Made by a program: the position numbers and the translations under genes | Origin: Ruegeria lacuscaerulensis | GTDB lineage: Bacteria > Pseudomonadota > Alphaproteobacteria > Rhodobacterales > Rhodobacteraceae | NCBI RefSeq assembly: GCF_013033355.1 | Contig: NZ_WQDY01000004.1 | Location: forward strand, 301,720-365,719 | Reading direction: 5' to 3' | DNA length: 64,000 nucleotides | Shown: one piece after another, positions 54,185 to 63,845 of the stretch | How the letters are laid out: each line of letters starts with the position of its first letter | Numbering within the stretch: position 1 is the first letter of the stretch | Notes under the pieces: generated by a model | Databases searched by the model: none | Seen by the model: the letters and a program-made list of their open reading frames with translations, nothing else | What the model was told of the DNA's origin: nothing

Positions 54185-54837
54185 TGAGCAAACGCACCCT
54201 TCCCGCAAACGCCAGTGTTGCAACGCGGGCCGAGGGCGCCCGAATGATCGCCCCGGCGGCCACCCGCAACACCGAAGCTTTATCAGACCTGCTTGCGGAA
54301 TGGGCTCCGACCGCTGGCCAAGCGCTGGAGCTTGCCAGTGGCACAGGGCAGCACGTCAGCGCATTCGCCCGAAAACTGCCCGGTTTGGTGTGGCAACCGA
54401 CTGAAATTGAGCCCGAGCGCCGCTCCAGCATCGACACGTATGCTGCCGAGCATGCCAATATTGCCAACTCTGTGGAATTGGATGCAACGGCAGCGGGGTG
54501 GCATGAGAAGTACGGTGAACGCGACCTGATTGTCCTGATCAACTTGACGCATCTGATCAGCTGGCAGGAAACTCAAACCATTCTGACTGAGGCTGCAAAG
54601 GCCCTGAACCCACGCGGACGCTTTATCCTTTACGGGCCTTTCATGCGATCAGGGGAGCTGACAAGTGATGGTGACCAACGGTTTCATGACGCGTTGGTGC
54701 AACAAGATGCGGAAATCGGGTACAAGAACGATCAAGACATTATTGGGTGTATGCTAGAACAGGGCCTGACCCTTGTGAAAACCATTGAGATGCCTGCAAA
54801 CAATTTGGCGTTTGTGGTGGAAAAGCCTGGCCTCTGA
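54184..54837 (+). CDS. DUF938 family SAM-dependent methyltransferase-like protein
   Basis: A 217-residue class I methyltransferase-like protein: RNTEALSDLLAEW, motif I ALELASGTGQHVSAFARKLP, WQPTEIEPERRSSIDTYAAE and LIVLINLTHLISWQETQTIL, typical for DUF938. The GTG start overlaps the oxidoreductase stop by one base (TAGTG), so it is co-translated with it. Function unknown in the family. Confidence 0.85.
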   Translation: MSKRTLPANASVATRAEGARMIAPAATRNTEALSDLLAEWAPTAGQALELASGTGQHVSAFARKLPGLVWQPTEIEPERRSSIDTYAAEHANIANSVELDATAAGWHEKYGERDLIVLINLTHLISWQETQTILTEAAKALNPRGRFILYGPFMRSGELTSDGDQRFHDALVQQDAEIGYKNDQDIIGCMLEQGLTLVKTIEMPANNLAFVVEKPGL

Positions 54838-54974
54838 TCGAAACCCAAACCTGTTTCCGGTGTGTCTGCTACCCCGTTAGACTGGTTTATCCCATCACAC
54901 GAGCCTACAGCTTCTGCAGTAATTCAATGCTTTCTCTGATCGAAAATGCCCGACCTGCCAAATCGGATTTTTCA

Positions 54975-54997
54975 GGCGGCGCATTTTTTGCGCCGCC
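54975..54997. terminator. GC-rich hairpin between DUF938 and the DMGDH-like gene
   Basis: Stem GGCGGCGCA (54975-54983) / TGCGCCGCC (54989-54997) with a 5-base T loop, 18 bases past the DMGDH-like stop on the minus strand. No T tract follows on either strand, so it could end or simply stabilise transcripts of these convergent genes. Confidence 0.45.
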
Positions 54998-55014
54998 CGA
55001 GTTGATACTCTGTA

Positions 55015-57522
55015 TCAACCGTCCTTTCGGATGGTTTCGTTCTTTGGATCATATGGGCTGTCGCAGGTCACAACCGCATCCCACAGTTTATCCTGTATTT
55101 TGACTTGCAGCTTGGTGCCTTCGACCGCCAGCTCAGGTTTCACATAGCCCATGCCGATGGATTTCTCGAACGCGACCGAATAACCGCCCGAGGTCAGACG
55201 ACCGACGCGTTCACCTTCCGGCGTATACAGCGCCTCGCGGCCCCACGGGTCCGCATCGTCCGGCCCGTCAATCAGCAAAGTGCAGCACTTCACGCGCACA
55301 CCGGTCTCTTCCAGCTTGGCCTTGCCGTAGAAGTCTTTCGACAGGTCGACAAAGCGCGGCAGATCGGCTTCCAGCGGGGTTGCATCGCGACCCAGCTCGG
55401 TGCCGAAGGCGCGATAGGATTTCTCCTGACGCAGCCAGTTCTGGGCGCGGGCGCCGACCAGCTTCATACCGTGTTTCTCACCGGCTTTTTCAAGCAGGTC
55501 GAACAGATAGTTCTGCATCTCGATCGGGTGGTGCAATTCCCAACCCAGCTCACCGGTGTAGGCCACGCGGATCGCGTTGACCGGGCACATGCCCAGCTCG
55601 ATCTGACGGGCCGACAGCCACGGGAAGCGTTTGTTGGACAATGCGGTTTCCGGATCGGCGTCTTTGATGACCTCTTTCAGAACGTCACGCGACTTGGGTC
55701 CGGCGATGGCGAAGACGCCCCACTGAGTGGTCACGTCCTGGATCTCGATGTAACCGAACTCCTCCATCTTGTCCTCGGCCGCCTTGCGCAGATAATCCGC
55801 GTCATACTCGGTCCAGGCACCGGCAGAGACGATGTAGTAGTTGTTCTCGCCATTGCGAACGATGGTGTATTCGGTGCGGGTGGTCCCATGCGAGGTCAGC
55901 GCGTAGGTCAGGTTGATGCGACCGACCTTGGGCAGCTTGTTGCAGGTGAACCAATCCAGGAACTGAGTCGCACCGGGGCCTTTGACGACGTGCTTGGTGA
56001 AGGCCGACGCGTCGATCAGGCCCACGCCTTCGCGGATCGCCTTGGCTTCTTCCACGGCGTGTTTCCACCAGCCACCGCGACGGAAGCTGCGGCTTTCTTT
56101 GTCGAAGTTATCCGGCGCATCGACGGGGCCAAAATAGTTCGGACGTTCCCAGCCGTTGACCCAGCCAAACTGAGCACCGCGCGCTTTCTGGCGGTCATAG
56201 GCCGGAACAGTACGCAGCGGACGGCAGGCTTCACGCTCTTCGTCGGGGTGGTGCAGGATGTAGACGTGCTCATAGCATTCTTCGTTTTTGCGCGCCGCGA
56301 ATTCGGTGGTCATCCAGTTCGACGAATACCGCTTGGGGTCCAGCGAGGCCATGTCGATCTCGGCTTCGCCGTCGACCATCATCTGCGCCAGATAATAGCC
56401 GGTGCCGCCTGCAGCAGTGATCCCGAACGAGAAGCCCTCGGCCAGCCACATATTGCGCAGGCCCGGAGCCGGACCAACCAGCGGGTTGCCGTCGGGGGTA
56501 TAGCAGATCGGGCCGTTAAAATCGTCTTTCAGGCCGGATTCGGCGCAGGACGGCACACGCTCAGCCATCGCCATGTACTGATCCGCGATCCGGTCCAGAT
56601 CCAGCGGGAAAAGGTCAGCACGGAAGCTGTCGGGCACGCCATGTTCAAAGCGCGCGGGAGCACCGTGTTCGTAGATACCCAAAATCCAGCCGCCACGTTC
56701 CTCTCGCGCATAGGACTCGTTGTCAGCGTCACGAACAACAGGGTGTTCGGGGTTACCGGCTTCACGCCATTTGACCAGCTCGGGGTCTTTGTCCATGACG
56801 ATAAACGTGTGCTCGACCGGGATCGCAGGCATCTTGATGCCCAGCATCTTGGCGGTGCGCTGTGCGTGGTTACCCGATGCGGTCACGACATGTTCGGCCG
56901 TGATAACCACCTGCTCGTCGCTTTCGACAAGGTTGCCGCCCTTTTCGACCATCTTGGTGCAGGTGACTTCCCAGTGGGTGCCGTTCCAGTGGAAAGCATC
57001 GGCCTGCAGTTTTCGGACGATATCAACTCCGCGCTGACGGGCACCCTTGGCCATCGCCTGCGTTACGTCTGCGGGGTTAATATAGCCATCTTCGGTGTGA
57101 TAGATCGCGCCCTTCAGGTCCGAGGTTTCGATCAGCGGCCAGCGTTCCTTGATCTGCTCGGGTGTCAGCCATTCATAAGCCACGTCACAGGTCTCGGCGG
57201 TCGAGGCATAGAGCATGTATTCGTCCATACGCTCTTGAGTCTGCGCCATGCGAAGGTTGCCGACCACGGCAAAGCCCGCGTTCAGGCCGGTCTCTTCCTC
57301 AAGCGTCTTGTAGAAATCGACCGAATATTTGTGGATGTGGGTGGTCGCATAGGACATGTTGAACAGTGGCAACAAGCCCGCTGCGTGCCACGTAGAACCA
57401 GATGTCAGCTCGTCCCGTTCGATCAGCATCACATCGTCCCAGCCTGCCTTGGCAAGGTGGTATGCAATCGAGGTCCCGACGGCACCGCCGCCGACAACCA
57501 GTGCTTTGACTTGGGTTTTCAT
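55015..57522 (-). CDS. Dimethylglycine/sarcosine dehydrogenase-like flavoprotein with GcvT domain
   Basis: An 835-residue two-part enzyme that demethylates N-methylated glycines or relatives. Residues 1-400 form the FAD-binding DAO domain (KALVVGGGAVGTSIAYHLAK; SGSTWHAAG contains the His used for covalent flavin attachment). Residues 440-835 form the folate-binding aminomethyltransferase (GcvT) domain (GVGLIDASAFTKHVVKGPGA, then TGELGWELHHPIEMQNYLFD). GGAGAG lies before the ATG at 57522. It likely feeds one-carbon units from methylated amines into tetrahydrofolate. Clustered with GlcD, GGT and a hydroxyacid reductase on the same strand. Confidence 0.9.
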   Translation of the reverse strand: MKTQVKALVVGGGAVGTSIAYHLAKAGWDDVMLIERDELTSGSTWHAAGLLPLFNMSYATTHIHKYSVDFYKTLEEETGLNAGFAVVGNLRMAQTQERMDEYMLYASTAETCDVAYEWLTPEQIKERWPLIETSDLKGAIYHTEDGYINPADVTQAMAKGARQRGVDIVRKLQADAFHWNGTHWEVTCTKMVEKGGNLVESDEQVVITAEHVVTASGNHAQRTAKMLGIKMPAIPVEHTFIVMDKDPELVKWREAGNPEHPVVRDADNESYAREERGGWILGIYEHGAPARFEHGVPDSFRADLFPLDLDRIADQYMAMAERVPSCAESGLKDDFNGPICYTPDGNPLVGPAPGLRNMWLAEGFSFGITAAGGTGYYLAQMMVDGEAEIDMASLDPKRYSSNWMTTEFAARKNEECYEHVYILHHPDEEREACRPLRTVPAYDRQKARGAQFGWVNGWERPNYFGPVDAPDNFDKESRSFRRGGWWKHAVEEAKAIREGVGLIDASAFTKHVVKGPGATQFLDWFTCNKLPKVGRINLTYALTSHGTTRTEYTIVRNGENNYYIVSAGAWTEYDADYLRKAAEDKMEEFGYIEIQDVTTQWGVFAIAGPKSRDVLKEVIKDADPETALSNKRFPWLSARQIELGMCPVNAIRVAYTGELGWELHHPIEMQNYLFDLLEKAGEKHGMKLVGARAQNWLRQEKSYRAFGTELGRDATPLEADLPRFVDLSKDFYGKAKLEETGVRVKCCTLLIDGPDDADPWGREALYTPEGERVGRLTSGGYSVAFEKSIGMGYVKPELAVEGTKLQVKIQDKLWDAVVTCDSPYDPKNETIRKDG

Positions 57523-57656
57523 TCGCCCGCTCTCCGGATTGAGTCTGTTTGGCAAGGTTTATGCCCAAGCCTGCGTCTCAGCGCGAAGTCCAGCCGACGC
57601 AAAAAAGGGCAAAACCGACCTTTGGTGGCGCATTCACTCAAATGGAAGTGAAGCAG

Positions 57657-59054
57657 CTACAGAATTTTGCCGGGGTTCATGATGTTGTCGGGATCCAGCG
57701 CCGCCTTAATGGCAGCCATATAACGAGTGGCTTCACCCAGTTCTTTGACCAGATACGGACGCTTGCCCTGACCGATTCCATGTTCTCCGGTGCAGGTGCC
57801 TTCCATCGAGATCGCAAGATCGTTGAGCCAACCCACAAAACCATCGGCTTTTGCGACCTCATCGGCATTGTCCATGTCAATCAGCAACAAGGTATGAAAG
57901 TTGCCGTCTCCGACATGCCCAACCATGGGGGCCATCAAGCCCAGCTCTTGCGCCTTATCTTGCGTGGCCGTGACGCACTCGGCCAGTCGCGAGATCGGAA
58001 CGCAGACATCGGTGGAGATTCCGCGCGCGCCCGGCCGAAGCTGCAGGCTTGCCCAATACATATCGTGCCGGGCCTGCCACAGCTTGTTCCGCTCTTCGGT
58101 GGTCGTGGTCGCAGTAAAATCGGTACCCTGAAACTCTTCAGCGATTTGACCGAAGGTCTCGGCTTGTTCGACGGCACCGTGTTCCGAGCCGTGAAACTCA
58201 AGCAACAGCAGCGGCGTTTCCGGCAAGGCCAGATTGGAATAGGCATTGGCGGCGCGCACCGAAATCTCGTCCAGCAGTTCTATGCGGGCAACAGGCACAC
58301 CGTATTGAATGGTCATCATCACAGCCTGACAGGCCGCATCGACGGTTGGAAAAGAACAACGCGCCGAAGAGATTGCCTCGGGGATGCCCTGCAGTCGCAA
58401 CGTGATCTCGGTAATGATGCCCAGCGTGCCTTCGGCGCCGATCAGCAAACGGGTTAAGTCATACCCGGCCGAGGATTTTTTGGCCCGGTGGCCGGTACGT
58501 ATGATCTGCCCGTCGGGCATCACGGCCTCAAGGCTGAGGATATTATCCTTCATCGTACCGTAGCGCACCGCGTTCGTACCCGAGGCGCGCGTGGCCGCCA
58601 TTCCACCCAGCGACGCATTCGCGCCGGGATCGATTGGAAAGAACAGGCCCTGATCGCGCAGATGGTTATTCAGATCTTCGCGCGTGACACCGGGTTGCAC
58701 GACACAGTCCAGATCGCTGGCATTCACGGCCAGCACCTTGTTCATCTGTGTCAGATCAACCGAAATTCCTCCGGCAGGCGCATTCACATGCCCCTCAAGC
58801 GAGGTTCCGGTGCCAAACGCGATCACCGGAACCTTGTGTGTGGCGCAGGCTTTGACAATCTCGGCCACTTCGTCGGTAGAATGCGGAAAAACAACGGCGT
58901 CGGGGCTTTGGTTTTCAATCCAGGTCGTCGTGTGGCCATGCTGTTCTCGAATGGCCTTACCGGTTTGCAACCGGTCGCCGAATTTCTGTTTCAGAATTCC
59001 GACAACCGTTTGTATCCCGTTTTCATTCCGGGGCAACGCAACTGCCTGCACCAT
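57657..59054 (-). CDS. FAD-linked oxidase, GlcD/D-lactate dehydrogenase-like
   Basis: A 465-residue FAD-binding oxidoreductase. The PCMH FAD domain shows PVIAFGTGTSLEGHVNAPAG and NASLGGMAATRASGTNAVRY; the C-terminal FAD-oxidase_C domain ends with GEHGIGQGKRPYLVKELGEA. Members oxidise D-2-hydroxyacids (glycolate, D-lactate) and pass electrons to quinones or cytochrome. A 2-hydroxyacid reductase in the same gene run suggests a shared hydroxyacid metabolism. Full length. Confidence 0.88.
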   Translation of the reverse strand: MVQAVALPRNENGIQTVVGILKQKFGDRLQTGKAIREQHGHTTTWIENQSPDAVVFPHSTDEVAEIVKACATHKVPVIAFGTGTSLEGHVNAPAGGISVDLTQMNKVLAVNASDLDCVVQPGVTREDLNNHLRDQGLFFPIDPGANASLGGMAATRASGTNAVRYGTMKDNILSLEAVMPDGQIIRTGHRAKKSSAGYDLTRLLIGAEGTLGIITEITLRLQGIPEAISSARCSFPTVDAACQAVMMTIQYGVPVARIELLDEISVRAANAYSNLALPETPLLLLEFHGSEHGAVEQAETFGQIAEEFQGTDFTATTTTEERNKLWQARHDMYWASLQLRPGARGISTDVCVPISRLAECVTATQDKAQELGLMAPMVGHVGDGNFHTLLLIDMDNADEVAKADGFVGWLNDLAISMEGTCTGEHGIGQGKRPYLVKELGEATRYMAAIKAALDPDNIMNPGKIL

Positions 59055-59078
59055 GCTGCTCCTTGTTGAGGCGCTGGG

Positions 59079-60872
59079 TTATTCGCCCAGCGCAATGCCT
59101 TCACGTCTTGGATCCGCGCCACCAATCAGAACGTCGCCGATCTCGATCGCGTGCAACCCCGAGGTCAGGTCGCGTGGATTAACCTCGTATCCCAGCGCGG
59201 TCAGACCATCCGTGAACCCTTCGGCTGCAGTGCCTTGTTCCACGTCATAGGTGCCGAACCGGTTGACCAGATGCGGCAAGGACAGGGCCTGCTGGACATC
59301 CATATCCCAGTCTGCCCACGCGATGATCGACTTGGCGACATAGCCAATGATCCGGCTGCCTCCGGGCGAGCCGATGGCCAGAACCGGTTTACCGTCCTGC
59401 ATTACAATTGTCGGGCTCATCGACGACCGGGGCCGCTTGCCGGGTTCAAGCCGATTGGCAATTGGCACACCGTCCTTGTGGGTCTTGAACGAGAAATCAG
59501 TCAATTCGTTGTTCAACAGGAATCCGTTGGTCATGAGGCGGGATCCAAACCCATTCTCAATGGTCGTGGTCATCGAGAGGACATTGCCGTATTGATCCAC
59601 GATCGAGATATGCGATGTCGATGGCAGCTCGATCGACACATCATCTGCCCAGTTTGATGCATGATCGAAGGCCGGGTTACCCGGTTTCGCGTCGATCAAA
59701 GCACCATCTGTGTTCAAAAGCTCTCCGCGTTCGGACAAATAGCCGGGGTCGACCAGCCCCTGTGTCGGCATCGGGACAAAGTCGTGATCGGCCATGTAGC
59801 GGCCGCGATCAGCGAAAGCCAGCCGCGAGGCATCTCCGATCAGACGCCAGGTATTGATATCTTCTGGTCCGTACTCGGCCAGACCATACCCGTCCAACAT
59901 GCCCAGGATCTGCCCAACTGTCAGCGCGCCGGAAGATGGCGGCCCCATGCCGCAGACCTCGTAGGCGCGATAGGTCGCGCAGACCGGTTCGCGTTCGATC
60001 ACCTGATAAAGCGCCAGATCGATACCCGACAATACACCGGGATTGCCTTCGGCCCCGCGAACGGTGCTAACGATCCCGGCGGCGATCTCTCCGCCATAGA
60101 AGCCAGCCGAGCCTTCGCTGGCAAGCGCCCGCAGCGTGTCAGCATAGTCCGGATTCACCAGACGCTGCCCCTGCTCAAGCGGCTTGCCATCCGGCAGGAA
60201 ATACGAGGCCGTTACCGGAAAACGTGACAGTCGCTCGGCGTCCTTTTCAACAAGGCTTGCCAACCGGGGCGAAACCAGGAATCCGTCGTCAGCCAGTGTG
60301 ATCCCGTCTGCAAAAAGGCTGGGCCATGGGCTGCGGCCCCAGCGGCGATGCGCTTCTTCCAACAGTGCCGGGGTGCCTGGTGTTCCGACAGACAAGCCGC
60401 CGACAACAGCATCGAAGAACTTGAGCGGCTCGCCATTTTCATCCTGAAACAGACGATGGTTTGCCTCTAACGGAGCCGTTTCTCGGCCATCCAACGTGGT
60501 CATCTTACCGGTTGCGGCATCATACCAGACCAGGAACGCACCGCCCCCAAGGCCCGACGACTGAGGTTCAACCAGACCCAGTACAACCTGAACGGCAACC
60601 ATCGCATCGGCAGCTGATCCTCCGGCCCGCAGAACCTTGGCCCCAGCTTCAACTGCCAGCGGGTTCGCTGCTGCGACCATCCAGTTTTCCGAAGTGACCG
60701 GCTCGCCCGCAAGCTTGGCTTCAAGTGCGGCGATGACCTCTTCGGTCAGGCCCTGAACCTGCCCGGTCGAACCACCTTCGGGTGCGACGGTGTCGGCTGC
60801 TTCTTGCGCTATGGCCGGGCCAGCAAAGGCCATGACGGACAATAACAATCCTGAAATCAGACTTCGTTTCAT
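59079..60872 (-). CDS. ggt: Gamma-glutamyltransferase
   Basis: A 597-residue secreted Ntn hydrolase that transfers or hydrolyses gamma-glutamyl groups (glutathione, gamma-glutamyl amines). Signal peptide MKRSLISGLLLSVMAFAGPA; autocleavage site at the Thr of PSTSHISIVDQYGNVLSMTT, aligning with the E. coli nucleophile; downstream oxyanion GSPGGSRIIGYVAKSI. The large and small subunit regions are complete. A GGAGG site precedes the ATG. It could act on gamma-glutamyl conjugates such as those predicted from the ligase at 7486, but the two are 50 kb apart. Confidence 0.93.
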   Translation of the reverse strand: MKRSLISGLLLSVMAFAGPAIAQEAADTVAPEGGSTGQVQGLTEEVIAALEAKLAGEPVTSENWMVAAANPLAVEAGAKVLRAGGSAADAMVAVQVVLGLVEPQSSGLGGGAFLVWYDAATGKMTTLDGRETAPLEANHRLFQDENGEPLKFFDAVVGGLSVGTPGTPALLEEAHRRWGRSPWPSLFADGITLADDGFLVSPRLASLVEKDAERLSRFPVTASYFLPDGKPLEQGQRLVNPDYADTLRALASEGSAGFYGGEIAAGIVSTVRGAEGNPGVLSGIDLALYQVIEREPVCATYRAYEVCGMGPPSSGALTVGQILGMLDGYGLAEYGPEDINTWRLIGDASRLAFADRGRYMADHDFVPMPTQGLVDPGYLSERGELLNTDGALIDAKPGNPAFDHASNWADDVSIELPSTSHISIVDQYGNVLSMTTTIENGFGSRLMTNGFLLNNELTDFSFKTHKDGVPIANRLEPGKRPRSSMSPTIVMQDGKPVLAIGSPGGSRIIGYVAKSIIAWADWDMDVQQALSLPHLVNRFGTYDVEQGTAAEGFTDGLTALGYEVNPRDLTSGLHAIEIGDVLIGGADPRREGIALGE

Positions 60873-60915
60873 AGTGTCCTCCTAAAAAATAAAAGCAACC
60901 AGCCTGCGTGATGCG

Positions 60916-61902
60916 TCAGAGCATGGCAGGAACCACCTGATCCGGTGGGCGGTGGCCGTCTTCGAATGTTTTGATATTGACAATGACCTTTTCGCCCATC
61001 TCAATCCGGCCTTCCAATGTCGCGGACCCCATATGAGGCAGCAACACGACATTGGACAATTGCCGCAGGCGTGGGTTCACATCGGTGCCGTGCTCATACA
61101 CATCCAGACCGGCCCCGGCGATCTCGCCCGAGCGGATCAACCGGGTCAAAGCGTTTTCATCGATCACCTCGCCGCGCGAAGTGTTCACGATCACCGCCGA
61201 GGGTTTCATCAGCTTCAGCCGCCGCGCGTTCATCAGGTGAAAAGTGGACGGTGTCGACGGGCAGTTGATAGAAATCACATCCATCCTAGCAACCATCTGG
61301 TCAAGGCTTTCCCAATAGGTTGCCTCAAGCTCGTGTTCCGTTTCAGGCCGTAGCCGGCGGCGGTTATGGTAGTGCACCTGCATCCCAAAGGCGCTGGCCC
61401 GCCGCGCTACGGCCTGACCGATCCGGCCCATACCAAGGATGCCCAGACGGCGCCCGCCGATTCTGCCGCCCAACAACGCATTAGGAGCCCAGCCATCCCA
61501 TTCGGATTTTTGCATCACCGAGAGCCCCTCGGGAATACGACGCGTCACGGCAAGAATCAGAGCCATGGTCATATCAGCGGTATCATCGGTAAGCACACCC
61601 GGAGTGTTGGACACCAGAATGCCCCGCTGGCGGGCGGTTGCCACATCAATATTGTCGACCCCTGCACCATAGTTGGCGATCAGACGCAGGTTCTCACCCG
61701 CCTGCCCCAGCAGCCCGCCGTCGATTGTATCGGTGATGGTGGGAACCAGCACATCTGCCTCTTTGACCGCGGCGACAAGCTCATCTCGGGTCATGGGGGC
61801 ATCGTCTGTACGCAGCTGAACATCGAACAGTTCGCTCAATCGCGTTTCCACCGCCTCGGGCAACCGTCGCGTAACGACAACACTCAGACGTTCTCTTGGC
61901 AC
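60916..61902 (-). CDS. D-2-hydroxyacid dehydrogenase (glyoxylate/hydroxypyruvate reductase-like)
   Basis: A 328-residue NAD(P)-dependent reductase. I start at GTG 61902 (MPRERLSVVVTRRLPEAVET) because GGGAG lies 8 bases upstream and this matches the family start; the frame is open upstream. Rossmann motif GRRLGILGMGRIGQAVARRA, catalytic Arg in NTSRGEVIDENAL, Glu in the AGLDVYEHGTD region and His in LLPHMGSATLEGR are all present. Closest in style to glyoxylate reductase (GyaR). First gene of the minus-strand run through ggt and glcD-like genes. Confidence 0.9.
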   Translation of the reverse strand: MPRERLSVVVTRRLPEAVETRLSELFDVQLRTDDAPMTRDELVAAVKEADVLVPTITDTIDGGLLGQAGENLRLIANYGAGVDNIDVATARQRGILVSNTPGVLTDDTADMTMALILAVTRRIPEGLSVMQKSEWDGWAPNALLGGRIGGRRLGILGMGRIGQAVARRASAFGMQVHYHNRRRLRPETEHELEATYWESLDQMVARMDVISINCPSTPSTFHLMNARRLKLMKPSAVIVNTSRGEVIDENALTRLIRSGEIAGAGLDVYEHGTDVNPRLRQLSNVVLLPHMGSATLEGRIEMGEKVIVNIKTFEDGHRPPDQVVPAML

Positions 61903-62040
61903 CTGTGCACTCCCACTGCTTTGCAAAACTTCGCGCGCCATGGCATCGTGGCGCAGGAAAAGGCGGGGCACAAGAACCCCAAGGGCATTGAAACCACCTT
62001 TTTTCGAAACAAGATCAACAGGCACAAGAGCAGACCGTCA

Positions 62041-62562
62041 GTGAGTGGTATTCTACCCGCAAAACGCCGAATAGCGGCGCTGATAAGCGTGATCCTGATA
62101 GGAATTTGCGCGTCAAGCGCAGCTGCACAGGATAACCGCGGCCAAGTCACAAACCTGCCGCTGCCGCGTTTCGTCTCGATGAAGGCGGCCGAGGGAAATG
62201 TACGGCGCGGCCCGTCTTTGACACATCGAATCGACTGGGTCTTCAAACGGCGTGGGATGCCTTTGCAGGTGACGGCCGAATTCGGAAACTGGCGGAAGGT
62301 TCAGGATCGCGACGGAGCCGGTGGCTGGGTACACTATGCTTTGTTGTCCGGCGTACGGACGGTTTTGATCGAATCCGAAATGCTGCCCGTATACACCAAC
62401 CCCGATCCGAACTCACCGGTCAGCGCCCAGTTCGAGGCCGGAGTTGTTGCCCGGCTGGGCAGTTGCACCATTGACTGGTGTCGGATCTCAGCCGGTGGTT
62501 ACAAAGGTTGGACACTCAAGTCGAATCTTTGGGGTGTAGACCCCGGTGAAGTTCGCGAATGA
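62041..62562 (+). CDS. Secreted SH3-type domain protein
   Basis: A 173-residue exported protein. From the GTG at 62041 a signal peptide runs through RIAALISVILIGICASSAAA, then two bacterial SH3-like repeats: FVSMKAAEGNVRRGPSLTHR with WRKVQDRDGAGGWVHYALLS, and MLPVYTNPDPNSPVSAQFEA with CTIDWCRISAGGYKGWTLKS. Such domains bind peptidoglycan or peptides in the envelope. The SD is weak and the reading frame is open far upstream in antisense to the reductase, but only this part looks like protein. Confidence 0.82.
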   Translation: MSGILPAKRRIAALISVILIGICASSAAAQDNRGQVTNLPLPRFVSMKAAEGNVRRGPSLTHRIDWVFKRRGMPLQVTAEFGNWRKVQDRDGAGGWVHYALLSGVRTVLIESEMLPVYTNPDPNSPVSAQFEAGVVARLGSCTIDWCRISAGGYKGWTLKSNLWGVDPGEVRE

Positions 62563-62579
62563 TCGGCTTGCTCCGGTAA

Positions 62580-63488
62580 CTAGGACGTCCGTTCAATAAA
62601 ATCGCAGGTCAGCTTTACCAGTTCGGTGCCAACATCCTCTTGCAGAAAGTGGCCTGCCTTGGGCAGCACGACATGCGGTTGTCCCGCAGCGCCGGGGCAC
62701 AGTTTTTGGAATATCTGATCGATCCCTGCCATGACTTTGTCATCTGCGCCAAAGGCCGTAAGAACCGGAGTTTTAAGTCCCTGTATCACCTCCCAAGCCT
62801 GCCTGTTAGGTCCAGCGGCCGGATCGTCCGGTGACGCGGGAACAAGCATGGGGAACTGGCGCGCTCCGGCTTTGCAGCTTTCATCGGGAAACGGCGCGTC
62901 ATAGGCTGCCAATGTCTCGTCGGACAAGCTCGTCTCGGTTCCGCCTTGAAGGATGCCACCTGCCGGAAAAACCGGGACAGTCTGACTGAATGTCCGCCAA
63001 TTTTCGAACGCCTCACCCATTGGCTGATCACCAGTGGGTAAAGCCGTATTCGAAACCACAATACGTGCGAATCTGTCCGGCATTTCTGCCCATAGTCTCA
63101 GGCCGATCAAACCGCCCCAGTCCTGACAGAACAATGTAATGTTATGTAGATCCGTTTTGCGAAGCCATTCTCCCATCCAGGCCACATGGCGCGCATAGGT
63201 GTAATCGTCGCGCTAGGTCGGTTTGTCCGACCGCCCAAAGCCAATCAAATCCGGTGCAATCGCCCGATGACCCTGCGCAACGAATCCCTTAATCATATGT
63301 CGGTACAGGTATGACCAACTTGGCTCACCATGCATCATCAAGACAGGCGCGGCCTCTTGCGATCCTTGGTCGACATGGTGGATTCGCATAAACCCGCCTT
63401 CAGTGTCGTCGATCTGTGTATAATGCGGAGTGAAATCGTAGTCCGACAAATCTTGGAAACGTTCGTCTGGTGTGCGCAGATATTTCAT
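62580..63488 (-). pseudogene. Haloalkane dehalogenase interrupted by one in-frame TAG
   Basis: Two segments in the same frame together make a complete ~302-codon alpha/beta-hydrolase. The first reads [20 protein letters not shown] through [20 protein letters not shown] to GFGRSDKPT. Then comes TAG (63215-63213), then RDDYTYARHVAWMGEWLRKT, FCQDWGGLIGLRLWAEM (nucleophile Asp) and the catalytic His in LPKAGHFLQEDVG. The rest of the frame is intact, so this is a recent nonsense mutation or a readthrough/sequencing case. If made, the enzyme would hydrolyse haloalkanes to alcohols. Confidence 0.88.
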
Positions 63489-63770
63489 CTTTCACCTATT
63501 TTTTATGATGGGCTATTTAAATGAATGGCACGCACTTAGGTCGCCTGTCATATCACAATGCCTAGCAGCGGTTTCCGAGCACACCGTTTTTGCGGCGATC
63601 TTCTAGAGCTTGAGGGCTACGATCCTTGAAAAAGCGATCCCTTTAATGCTGTCCCGAAGGCCCCAGTATGGCGGCTGCTCAGGTTTGAAAAAATATTTTA
63701 ACCTGAGCTGATTTTTTGCCTGAAAGGACTTGAACCCCCCAGACAACAATCGTAGATAGCGCCTCACCGT

Positions 63771-63845
63771 TGGGGTGTAGCCAAGTGGTAAGGCAGCGGT
63801 TTTTGGTACCGTGTATCGTAGGTTCGAATCCTACCACCCCAGCCA
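63771..63845 (+). tRNA. tRNA-Gln (anticodon TTG)
   Basis: A full cloverleaf: acceptor TGGGGTG / CACCCCA, D arm GCC-AAGTGGTA-(A)GGC, anticodon stem GCGGT / ACCGT with loop TTTTGGT (anticodon TTG), T arm with GGTTCGAATCC, and encoded CCA at 63843-63845. The discriminator base is G. The 155 bases after it hold no gene that I can call. Confidence 0.97.

Noticed and set aside
55105..57651. An 848-codon open frame opposite the DMGDH-like gene
   Set aside because: Antisense shadow; the minus-strand gene has complete FAD and GcvT motifs.
63715..63770. A possible second, minus-strand tRNA with a GGTTCAAGTCC-like T loop
   Set aside because: The T stem would need three G-U pairs and no acceptor or anticodon arms could be folded.
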